From NCBI GenBank assembly GCA_028686145.1, contig JAQUCQ010000041.1, positions 1 through 15,231 on the forward strand: a stretch of DNA of 15,231 bases. Reading direction: 5' to 3'. The number at the start of each line of letters is the position of its first letter. Within the stretch, counting starts at the first letter, position 1. The notes below the pieces were generated by a model. That model did no database searches and was not told where the DNA came from. It worked only from the letters and a program-made list of their open reading frames with translations. Of the stretch, positions 7,102-12,752 are shown piece by piece. Origin of the DNA: Desulfuromonadaceae bacterium (GTDB lineage Bacteria > Desulfobacterota > Desulfuromonadia > Geobacterales > Pseudopelobacteraceae). The translations under genes and the position numbers were made by a program.

Positions 7102-7857
7102 CTACTCGACGGACATGTGGTTGATCACACTCTTTACACCGCTCACGTCGTTGGCAAGTTTGGCCGCCAGGTTAAATTCGGCAACATTGTTGGCGTTGCC
7201 GCTTAATGTGACCACGCCGCGCTTCGTCACGACTTTTGTATCGAGAGCACTCGTTGAGTGATGGTTCAATAATGTCATCTTGACCTGAGCGGTGATGGAC
7301 GCGTCATCAATCTTTTCACCCACCGTTTGTTTCTTTTTGGCGGCGTTGGACACGGTCATATCATTTATTACATCCGTAACGCCTTCAACATCCTTGGCAT
7401 ATTCCGTCGTCAGTTCTTTTTGTGCCTCATTGGCAGCAACGCCGCGCAGGGTCACGACGCCGGCTTTAGCATCAACCTCGGTTTTGGTGGCGCTGACGCT
7501 CCGATGGAACAGCAGTGTGTATTTTACTTTGGTGATGAGCCACGCATCCGAGCTCTTGTCAGGGGTTTCACCTTTGATTTCAAGTTTGTTGTCCACACTC
7601 TTGACACCGGGGAGACTCGCTACGGTATCCTGAGCCAATGTTTTGTGGGATTCTTCGAGAACCGACCCCGTCAAGGTGACTGCGCCATCCTTGGACTGGA
7701 CGTTGACATCATCACCCTTGAGGTAGGTCTTGAACACATACGATTTTTTGGCGGACGATTCAATTCGGCTGTCCATTTTCCCGGCGTGAGCAGACACGCT
7801 GAACGCCAGCATGAAAATTGCTGCCATCATTATAGATACTGAATAGGTTGTTCTCAT
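7102..7857 (-). CDS. Periplasmic triple-BON domain protein (copy B)
   Basis: The 251-residue product is a paralog of the 6162-6920 product. They share long identical runs such as KMDSRIESSAK/RMDSRIESSAK, GAVTLTG, GVKSVDN, FHRSVSA and KIDDASI. It has a signal peptide (hydrophobic 9-21, cut after SAHA) and three BON domains at about 28-94, 103-170 and 182-251. Expected function is binding to membranes or envelope components during stress, as for OsmY. The ATG at 7857 has AGGAGA 8 nt upstream. Only 14 nt separate it from the stop of the Spy/CpxP-like gene, so the two are almost certainly one operon, ended by the terminator at 7047-7074. Charged residues differ from copy A mainly in the first and second domains. 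Confidence 0.87.
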   Translation of the reverse strand: MRTTYSVSIMMAAIFMLAFSVSAHAGKMDSRIESSAKKSYVFKTYLKGDDVNVQSKDGAVTLTGSVLEESHKTLAQDTVASLPGVKSVDNKLEIKGETPDKSSDAWLITKVKYTLLFHRSVSATKTEVDAKAGVVTLRGVAANEAQKELTTEYAKDVEGVTDVINDMTVSNAAKKKQTVGEKIDDASITAQVKMTLLNHHSTSALDTKVVTKRGVVTLSGNANNVAEFNLAAKLANDVSGVKSVINHMSVE

Positions 7858-7871
7858 TGCACAATCTCCTG

Positions 7872-8402
7872 TTATTTTTGGCTATTTTTTTTCATCATCC
7901 GCTTTGTCGGCCTATTTCGGGACATCTGCATTGACATTGTCTTTTCCATGTTCTTAAACTGCTCATCCGTCAAAACGGCGCGCATTTCTTTCATGTCTTT
8001 CAGTATAGCCACATGATGGGCTGTCTTTATGTCTTCGATTTTTTTAACTGCAGCGGACGCCTTTTCCAGGTCAAAATCTTTCACTTCCATGATTGCAGAA
8101 AGTTCGATCTCTGCAATCGTCAGGTCTGCTTTGAACTGGGCATCCTTTTTTTGCATTTCCCTGTAAATGGGCTTCATTTTCATTGTCTGGTCTTCGCTAA
8201 GACCCATCTTGTCGGCGTGTATGATGCACATGCCGACCATGTCTCCTGGCATACCCATAGCGCCCGTTCTATGTGTTTGAGCGTGGTCCTGTTTATGGTG
8301 CTTAGGAGCATTCACCGTCTGGGAAAAAGCCGGTGCCGGTGCGCTGAACGCCAGTAGAGCGATTGCTGCCGCCGTTACCGTTACAGAATGTATTACTTTC
8401 AT
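7872..8402 (-). CDS. Spy/CpxP-like periplasmic protein (LTXXQ type)
   Basis: The 176-residue product has a signal peptide (residues 8-27, ending APAFS), a His-rich linker (HHKQDHAQTH), and an all-helical body with two LTXXQ-like motifs: LSEDQ at 68-72 and LTDEQ at 144-148. These mark the Spy/CpxP/ZraP group of periplasmic chaperones and stress sensors. The Met and His content of the N-terminal part (MGMPGDMVGMCIIH) could allow metal binding, as in ZraP or CnrX; this is an inference. The ATG at 8402 has AAGGAG 8 nt upstream and is followed directly by the signal peptide; a longer frame from 8459 adds a hydrophilic leader and was not chosen. It is the first gene of a pair with BON copy B. A perfect 15-bp palindrome lies in its leader (8439-8453). 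Confidence 0.83.
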   Translation of the reverse strand: MKVIHSVTVTAAAIALLAFSAPAPAFSQTVNAPKHHKQDHAQTHRTGAMGMPGDMVGMCIIHADKMGLSEDQTMKMKPIYREMQKKDAQFKADLTIAEIELSAIMEVKDFDLEKASAAVKKIEDIKTAHHVAILKDMKEMRAVLTDEQFKNMEKTMSMQMSRNRPTKRMMKKNSQK

Positions 8403-8438
8403 GTTTTGACTCCTTGTCGTGGTGTACTGTTTTGAATA

Positions 8439-8453
8439 CCTTCGCTCCGAAGG
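8439..8453. promoter_or_regulatory. Palindrome in the leader of the Spy/CpxP-like gene
   Basis: CCTTCG (8439-8444) and CGAAGG (8448-8453) form perfect 6-bp arms around CTC, 37 nt upstream of the start at 8402. It may be an operator or a leader hairpin. No T-run follows on the minus strand. Confidence 0.45.
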
Positions 8454-8489
8454 CTGCATGTCATTCGAAGTTTTTGCTGTAGCGCCTTA

Positions 8490-8527
8490 TGCCGCCGGAG
8501 TTGATGTGGATGCGTACTCCGGCGCAT
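8490..8527 (-). terminator. GC-rich hairpin after csbD
   Basis: Perfect arms GCCGGAGT (8494-8501) and ACTCCGGC (8516-8523) can be extended to about 12 imperfect pairs, with a 14-nt loop. It lies 20 nt beyond the csbD stop. There is no T-run, so it is either a weak terminator or a transcript-stabilising end structure separating csbD from the Spy-like gene. Confidence 0.45.
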
Positions 8528-8542
8528 GAGGCACTGCTTCGG

Positions 8543-8722
8543 TTACTTTTCCAAAACCTTCTTGATCTGACCAAGCTTTTCCTGAACCTTACCGGCTATC
8601 CGCTCACCGGTGCCTTCACCTTCCAATTTTGGGTTGTCGCTCAGTTTTCCGGCAGCCTCCTTGATGGCGCCCTTCACTTGGTGGAACGTACCTTCTGCCT
8701 GGTCTTTCGTGCTGGATTTCAT
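8543..8722 (-). CDS. CsbD-like stress protein
   Basis: The 59-residue hydrophilic protein has the CsbD signature: KDQAEGTFHQVKGAIKEAAG, then NPKLEGEGTGERIAGKVQEKLGQIK. CsbD of Bacillus is a general-stress protein of unknown mechanism, and Gram-negative homologues are often stress-induced. The ATG at 8722 has AAAGGAG 8 nt upstream. A longer in-frame start at 8791 adds non-family residues and was not chosen. It is the first gene after a sigma-54 promoter with activator site (8846-8861 and 8954-8993). The estimated leader is about 112 nt and contains a palindrome cluster at 8805-8828. A hairpin follows the gene, so it may be monocistronic. Confidence 0.88.
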   Translation of the reverse strand: MKSSTKDQAEGTFHQVKGAIKEAAGKLSDNPKLEGEGTGERIAGKVQEKLGQIKKVLEK

Positions 8723-8804
8723 GGTAGTACTCCTTTTGTTGGTTTTATAAGCTGTTAGAATCTGTAGTGCACATGCTCTAAAAAATGGCAACTCAAGTAC
8801 AGCA

Positions 8805-8828
8805 GAACGTTATAACGTGTGCACGTTC
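8805..8828. repeat. Cluster of ACGTT palindromes in the csbD leader
   Basis: ACGTTATAACGT (8807-8818) is a perfect 12-bp palindrome. It overlaps AACGTG..CACGTT and a wider GAACGT..ACGTTC pair that ends at 8828. All lie between the predicted sigma-54 transcription start (about 8834) and the csbD start codon. They could form an RNA hairpin or bind a second regulator. Confidence 0.4.
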
Positions 8829-8845
8829 AACCAAGGAGATACTGC

Positions 8846-8861
8846 GCAACTAACGTGCCAG
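8846..8861 (-). promoter_or_regulatory. Sigma-54 promoter of csbD
   Basis: The minus strand reads CTGGCACGTTAGTTGC, identical to the promoters at 3550 and 12578 and matching the -24/-12 consensus fully. Transcription should start near 8834. A weak IHF-like AATCAG-type site lies at 8896-8908. Confidence 0.92.
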
Positions 8862-8941
8862 AGAATTTATGCGGACACAGCTGGTGTAACGGTATGAATA
8901 TACTGATTAAAGCGGGAGTCGAATGCGCAGGGTACACGGAA

Positions 8942-9000
8942 AATCCGCCATGTAATCCGTCATGAGTAACACAACTGCCATATATGACGGATTTTGGCGG
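8942..9000. promoter_or_regulatory. Upstream activator site 2 (40-bp dyad, extended)
   Basis: Perfect arms AATCCGTCAT (8954-8963) and ATGACGGATT (8984-8993) start 30 bp apart and begin 92 nt beyond the -24 end of the csbD promoter. A third, near-identical half-site AATCCGCCAT lies at 8942-8951 in direct orientation. Its CCGCCA pairs with TGGCGG at 8995-9000, giving nested dyads. Inferred to bind the same activator as the other three sites. Confidence 0.8.
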
Positions 9001-9070
9001 GGCAAGCTATGGGACTTGAGGTTCTGCTGAAGACGCCGCTGTCGGATGCCGTGACGCACCCTGATTCCTC

Positions 9071-10570
9071 TTATTCGAACACACCGCGCTCGCTGTACTT
9101 TTCTGCGACCTTTCTGAAGTGGAACCCGTAGATTGCATAGGTAATGGCCAGCGGGAAGAGCCGCGGTCGCGTGAGGAGTGACCAGAAGAAGAGCTTCCAG
9201 AAGTAGAGTCGTTCCCTGCCGATAACTCCAAGGAACAGAATGGATTTGAAGAGCGCCCCGATATACCCCGGCTGAAGGTGGAATTTTCCCAGATGTTGTG
9301 GACGGTACTCACTGAGGAGCCGGATCACCCGCTGATAGTAGTTTCTGGGCGAGTAAATGGTGTCGAGTATGGTCCGGTACCCGGCGATAAGCGCATTCAC
9401 CTCCATCCGGGGGATGAAGTTGAGGTCGCTGTCCATGTTGTTGCCGGAGTCGTCACCCAGAAGTCTCCCTTCTCGTGACAAGCGCTCGTGGAGCTTGGTT
9501 CCGCGAATAGCGGAAAGCAGGCCGACCATGGCGGTGACGATGCCGCTCTCCTGGATGAAGCGTATCTGCTTGTCGAAGATCGAGGGGGGATCACTGTCGA
9601 AGCCGACAATAAACCCCCCATGCACCTGCAAGCCGGCCCGCTGGATGCACTTGACCGATGCCAGCAGGTCGCGGTTCCTGTTTTGCACCTTGCCGCTCTC
9701 GGCGTGGCTCTCCTCGTACGGGGTCTCGATCCCGATAAAGACCTCTTCGAATCCGGCTCTGACCATTAGTTCCATGAGCCGTGGATCGTCGGCCAGGTCT
9801 ATGGATGCCTCGGTGTAAAAGTAAAACGGGTACTCTTTCCGGTCCATCCAGTCGATAATGGCGGGAAGGACTTCCTTCTTCAGTTTCCCCTTGTCGCCGA
9901 TGAAGTTGTCGTCAACGAAGAAAACTGCCCCGCGCCACCCCCGGATATACAAACTATCCAGTTCGGCGATCACCTGTCCCAGTGTTTTGCTCCGTGGTTT
10001 TCTCCCGAACAGCGCGGTGATGTCACAGAACTCGCAGTCAAAGGGACACCCACGGCAATACTGGATATTCAGGGCGGCATAGTTCTTGACGTCAATCAGA
10101 TCCCAGAGCGGGATGGGGGTGTGAGCCAGGTCTGCCCAGCGGGTGTCGGCATAGAGATGCCGTACTTTTCCTTTGGACAGGTCAGTCAGGAACGGCGGGA
10201 GCGTGCATTCCGCTTCCCCCAGCACCAGATGGTCCACCTCGGGGAAAGCATCGTGGCAGGCGGTAAAGAGAGGGCCGCCGGCAACCGTTTTCACCCCCAG
10301 CTGCCGGCAGCGGTCGATCACCTCCTGCGCCGATATCCGTTGGATGGTCATGGCGCTGATGAAAACGTAGTCCGCCCACGTCAGGTCTTCATTGGTGAGG
10401 GGGCGGACATTCATATCGACGAGTCTCTTTTCCCATTCATGAGGGAGCATGGCGGCCACCGTCAGAAGCCCCAACGGCGGAAAGCTTGCCTTTCTGGCAA
10501 TGAATTTCAACGCATATTTAAAGCTCCAAAATGACTCGGGATAATGGGGATATACGAGAAGAATCTTCAT
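9071..10570 (-). CDS. B12-binding radical SAM protein (DUF4070-type)
   Basis: The 499-residue product has a cobalamin-binding-like N-terminal domain (about 1-140; MKILLVYPHYPESFW, VFISAMT, VAGGPL, LVLGEAE). A radical SAM domain follows, with the 4Fe-4S motif Cys175-x3-Cys179-x2-Cys182 (CPFDCEFC) and later FFVDDNFIGD and GFEEVFIGIETP. The C-terminal 150 residues resemble DUF4070. Relatives in this class include the hopanoid methylase HpnP and many methyltransferases of unknown substrate. Lipid modification would suit the neighbourhood but is only an inference. The start at 10570 is preceded by CAGGAGA about 8 nt upstream; the longer frame from 10606 adds 12 residues before the conserved KILLVYP and was not chosen. 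A sigma-54 promoter lies at 10691-10706, leader about 109 nt. Confidence 0.87.
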   Translation of the reverse strand: MKILLVYPHYPESFWSFKYALKFIARKASFPPLGLLTVAAMLPHEWEKRLVDMNVRPLTNEDLTWADYVFISAMTIQRISAQEVIDRCRQLGVKTVAGGPLFTACHDAFPEVDHLVLGEAECTLPPFLTDLSKGKVRHLYADTRWADLAHTPIPLWDLIDVKNYAALNIQYCRGCPFDCEFCDITALFGRKPRSKTLGQVIAELDSLYIRGWRGAVFFVDDNFIGDKGKLKKEVLPAIIDWMDRKEYPFYFYTEASIDLADDPRLMELMVRAGFEEVFIGIETPYEESHAESGKVQNRNRDLLASVKCIQRAGLQVHGGFIVGFDSDPPSIFDKQIRFIQESGIVTAMVGLLSAIRGTKLHERLSREGRLLGDDSGNNMDSDLNFIPRMEVNALIAGYRTILDTIYSPRNYYQRVIRLLSEYRPQHLGKFHLQPGYIGALFKSILFLGVIGRERLYFWKLFFWSLLTRPRLFPLAITYAIYGFHFRKVAEKYSERGVFE

Positions 10571-10690
10571 CTGGCTTCTCCTGCAGTTGATGAACCAGCA
10601 ACGCAATGATAATTGCTCTCCTTTTCATAATAATAACTTAAATTGAAAAAAATACACGGCACTGCTCATGCCCTGCTGAAAAAATTAATG

Positions 10691-10706
10691 GCAATCATAG
10701 TGCCAT
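10691..10706 (-). promoter_or_regulatory. Sigma-54 promoter of the radical SAM gene
   Basis: The minus strand reads ATGGCACTATGATTGC: TGGCAC, five bases, TTGC, with the GG-GC distance of 10. Transcription should start near 10679. No AATCCGTCAT dyad was found in the upstream 130 bp. An AATCAG stretch lies near 10735-10740 with GGGTAAAAGTGG beyond it, as at the other promoters. Confidence 0.82.
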
Positions 10707-10834
10707 AACATACGTGTGGTTGTTACGGGTTTAGCTGATTGAAAATATGGGTAAAAGTGGAGAGAGAAGGGGCGTGGTGGTGAGGGCACCTGTTTGTGAC
10801 TCTGGCTATATGCTGAAACGGTTGAATAAACTTC

Positions 10835-11428
10835 TTACGCCACTCTCAGTTGGTGTGCCGGAAAGTGCAGGGTCGTTCGGGTGTTGTATGTGAAGTTTTG
10901 CCGAACGCCGTCCATGACCACTGTTCGGTACAGGGAATCAAGCTCATTACGCGTGTTTATCGTTATTTTACCTGGCATGCCGGGCAGATAGCTTCCGGCA
11001 TAGAGTGAATCTGCCCTGCTGAATTTCTCAAGTGACGCAGCATTGTCGGCTGAGGGGAGCAACCTGATGCCCTCTAAAACAGTGCTGTAGAACTCGAGGG
11101 CATCCACATGAATACGCTCATGATCGATTCTTATTCCCTCGTTTCCTACAATAAGAGGGGTGAAGTTCAACTCCTTGATCAGGAAGCTGTTGAGAGGGCG
11201 GATAGCGTTTTCCTCCAGTCGGCGCATGGTGGCTTGTGTTGCTGGTACACCCCACATGGAGCGACAGATCCGGTCCCAGGTAAAGTACAGGTCCAGCGGC
11301 GAAAGGAGCGAACAGAAAAAAACTTTCACCGTTTCGTCCGGCCAGTCGGTCAGAACCGATGTGCCATCGGCAGTAATGCTGAACTGTCCCAGTGTTCGAA
11401 CATCCAGAGTGGTATCGGGTGTATTCAT
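10835..11428 (-). CDS. Short SARP/BTAD-like protein (winged helix plus partial BTAD)
   Basis: The 197-residue protein begins with LDVRTLGQFSITADG, the usual opening of the OmpR-like winged-helix domain in SARP-family regulators. A region (about 28-105) with WDRICRSMWG and MRRLEENAIRPLNSFL fits its recognition part. The phrase IRIDHERIHVDALEFYSTVLEG and then RADSLYAGSYLPGM resemble the start of a bacterial transcriptional activator (BTAD) domain, but the protein ends soon after, so most of the usual TPR-like part is missing. It could be a compact DNA-binding regulator or a decayed one. The ATG at 11428 has GGGGAG 5 nt upstream. It has its own sigma-54 promoter and activator site (11510-11525, 11618-11657), which would make it a second-tier regulator. 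Family assignment is moderately sure. Confidence 0.7.
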   Translation of the reverse strand: MNTPDTTLDVRTLGQFSITADGTSVLTDWPDETVKVFFCSLLSPLDLYFTWDRICRSMWGVPATQATMRRLEENAIRPLNSFLIKELNFTPLIVGNEGIRIDHERIHVDALEFYSTVLEGIRLLPSADNAASLEKFSRADSLYAGSYLPGMPGKITINTRNELDSLYRTVVMDGVRQNFTYNTRTTLHFPAHQLRVA

Positions 11429-11509
11429 GAAGCTCCCCGTGAATCAGGTGACGAGTTATATAAAACAGAAAAAAAGGATTAAACGTATATTCCGTTGTCA
11501 GGATAATGA

Positions 11510-11525
11510 GCAACTTGCGTGCCAG
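11510..11525 (-). promoter_or_regulatory. Sigma-54 promoter of the SARP/BTAD-like gene
   Basis: The minus strand reads CTGGCACGCAAGTTGC, a full -24/-12 match with three spacer bases different from the promoter at 3550. Transcription should start near 11498, about 70 nt before the start codon. Confidence 0.9.
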
Positions 11526-11550
11526 AGAATAGTTGCGGCTGAAGTGAGTG

Positions 11551-11563
11551 CAACAGACTGATT
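11551..11563 (-). promoter_or_regulatory. IHF-like site of the SARP/BTAD-like gene promoter
   Basis: The minus strand reads AATCAGTCTGTTG, one base short of the IHF consensus WATCAANNNNTTR. It begins 25 nt beyond the -24 end, exactly as at the pssA promoter. Weaker versions stand at 8896-8908 and 12620-12632. Confidence 0.45.
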
Positions 11564-11617
11564 GTGCGGGTAAAAGGGGGAATAGGACGTGCCAACGAAA
11601 GGGAAAGCTGCCAGTTG

Positions 11618-11657
11618 AATCCGTCATGTTTAACATTTCTGCATTATTTAACGGATC
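11618..11657. promoter_or_regulatory. Upstream activator site 3 (40-bp dyad, right arm degenerate)
   Basis: The left arm AATCCGTCAT (11618-11627) is perfect. The right arm at 11648-11657 reads TTAACGGATC, 7 of 10 matches. Spacing between arms (30 bp) and distance to the -24 element (92 nt) are the same as at the other sites. Confidence 0.7.
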
Positions 11658-11696
11658 ACGTTACAGCTTTTCTCCAGCAAGGGCTTGTCTGGTTGT

Positions 11697-11984
11697 TTAT
11701 TTAATCTTCGTAATGGAGTCGCTCAATATGTTCCTGACTTCGCCCCAGACATTTTCGGTCCCCGTTTTCATTTCTTCCCATTCATTATCGTCAGCTGACG
11801 ATATTCCCTGCAGTTTTGCCGCACCCTCATCCCGCTTGAATTGAAGTGCCGCGATTGATTTGGAGTATTCACTCTTCGCCTCGGGCGTGGCGCTTACCGC
11901 CTTGTCCTTGAGCCTGTCTATCTGCACATCCCATTCGACTATCTGTGCAGAGAGTTTTTCAACATATTCTGTTCGCTTGTCCAT
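11697..11984 (-). CDS. Coiled-coil stress protein (sll1863-like)
   Basis: The 95-residue protein is highly charged and mostly helical with heptad-like spacing (YVEKLSAQIVEWDVQIDRLK, then IAALQFKRDEGAAKLQGI), so a coiled coil is likely. It lacks a signal peptide and membrane spans and should be cytoplasmic. Length and opening (MDKRTEYVEKLSAQIVEWD) resemble the sll1863 family of stress-response proteins, recalled without a search. GAGGT lies about 8 nt upstream of the ATG at 11984. It lies 101 nt downstream of the lipoprotein gene (12086-12451) and may be read from the same sigma-54 promoter at 12578. No sigma-54 site of its own was found. Function unknown. Confidence 0.75.
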   Translation of the reverse strand: MDKRTEYVEKLSAQIVEWDVQIDRLKDKAVSATPEAKSEYSKSIAALQFKRDEGAAKLQGISSADDNEWEEMKTGTENVWGEVRNILSDSITKIK

Positions 11985-12085
11985 GATGTCAACCTCGCTG
12001 GTTATTCTGGGTATGAAACAATATAACGTGGGAAGAATTCATCAATACATTCTGTAACCACGCCAGTGTCGTCAAAAAGTGAATT

Positions 12086-12451
12086 CTATTCGTTTTGAAA
12101 TGATGGTTCTACAAGCAGATCTTCCAGGATCCGGGCTTCTGGCTCTTTGTTTTTAAAATGGTTTCTTTGCACAGTTTTAATGTTTGCCGTCGCCGGTGCT
12201 GATGCATATCGAAAGTCTTCCGTGGTGAGTAGCTCATGAAGCAAATCATTCTGTTTGATGACAGCGCGCCCACGCCGCTGGTCCTGTGACTGGTCGGGAT
12301 CGTTGATGATGTTCAGAGTCAGCTCCCTATCCATGGCCCATAATTGTTCCGCATCCTGGTCGCGACCCAGAGCGGCTGCCTGGCTGCTCTGAGGGGCGGT
12401 GCAGGCACATATGAACAGTACCAGTGCTGCGATGAGAATAGTATTCTTCAT
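12086..12451 (-). CDS. Small putative lipoprotein
   Basis: The 121-residue protein has a hydrophobic N-terminus (residues 4-16) ending in ICAC, a plausible lipobox with Cys17; cleavage after SQAAA by signal peptidase I is the alternative. The mature part is hydrophilic, rich in Asp, Gln and Arg (DPDQSQDQRRGRAVIKQNDLLHELL), with no recognised domain. The start at 12451 has AAGGA 8 nt upstream. It is the first gene after the sigma-54 promoter at 12578-12593 and activator site 4, with a leader of about 115 nt that contains a CCCCG/CGGGG hairpin (12496-12509). A longer frame reading from 12581 lies in another register and is not a gene. Confidence 0.72.
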   Translation of the reverse strand: MKNTILIAALVLFICACTAPQSSQAAALGRDQDAEQLWAMDRELTLNIINDPDQSQDQRRGRAVIKQNDLLHELLTTEDFRYASAPATANIKTVQRNHFKNKEPEARILEDLLVEPSFQNE

Positions 12452-12495
12452 TATAGAGTCCTTCTTCGGGCAGCGTAGTGAAAATACCCGGCTTT

Positions 12496-12509
12496 CCCCG
12501 GTAACGGGG
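12496..12509. repeat. Tight hairpin in the leader of the lipoprotein gene
   Basis: CCCCG (12496-12500) and CGGGG (12505-12509) are perfect arms around four bases. It lies between the predicted transcription start (about 12566) and the start codon at 12451. There is no T-run on the minus strand. Possibly a leader structure. Confidence 0.4.
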
Positions 12510-12577
12510 CGAGTGTCGGGAGGAACAGAATAATGAGCTATGACTGTCGCTCTCGATCACTTCTATAGGTATAATAC

Positions 12578-12593
12578 GCAACTAACGTGCCAG
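12578..12593 (-). promoter_or_regulatory. Sigma-54 promoter of the lipoprotein gene
   Basis: The minus strand reads CTGGCACGTTAGTTGC, identical to the promoters at 3550 and 8846. Transcription should start near 12566. A weak IHF-like site lies at 12620-12632. Confidence 0.92.
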
Positions 12594-12685
12594 TTAAGGG
12601 TAGCGGATACAGATGGGGGGAATGGTCTGATTGTATTGATGAAAAGGTAAAAAGGTCGTACAGGGGAGAGGGGGAAACCGTCAGC

Positions 12686-12729
12686 GGAATCCATCATGGA
12701 TAATAAATCCGTTATATATGATGGATTCC
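12686..12729. promoter_or_regulatory. Upstream activator site 4 (40-bp dyad, 12-bp arms)
   Basis: Arms GGAATCCATCAT (12686-12697) and ATGATGGATTCC (12718-12729) are perfect complements. Relative to the other sites, the core has A for G in both arms, a compensating change that keeps the dyad. The core begins 94 nt beyond the -24 end. An additional half-site AATCCGTTAT lies inside at 12706-12715. The site is 24 nt downstream of the regulator gene's stop codon. Confidence 0.8.
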
Positions 12730-12752
12730 ACCGGTATGATTAATGAGTTCCT

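Noticed and set aside
10518..10628. A 36-residue minus-strand frame in the radical SAM leader (ATG at 10628)
   Set aside because: There is no ribosome-binding site before it, it overlaps the start of the radical SAM gene in another register, and its sequence shows no recognisable features.
10658..10672. A short GGCA/TGCC stem before a T-run in the radical SAM leader as a terminator or attenuator
   Set aside because: The stem has only 4 pairs, too weak to support a call.
11588..11603. A TGGCACG-like element on the minus strand
   Set aside because: The -24 half is present but TTGC is missing at the right distance, so it is not a sigma-54 promoter.
12035..12055. A TGGCGTGG-like element upstream of the coiled-coil gene
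   Set aside because: Both the -24 and the -12 parts are poor and no dyad lies upstream; the gene may instead be read from the promoter at 12578.
3550..12729. Recurrent intergenic sequences as a CRISPR array or insertion-sequence ends
   Set aside because: The copies are kilobases apart, each in front of a gene in the same orientation, with no spacers, target duplications or transposase. A promoter-plus-activator module explains them fully.
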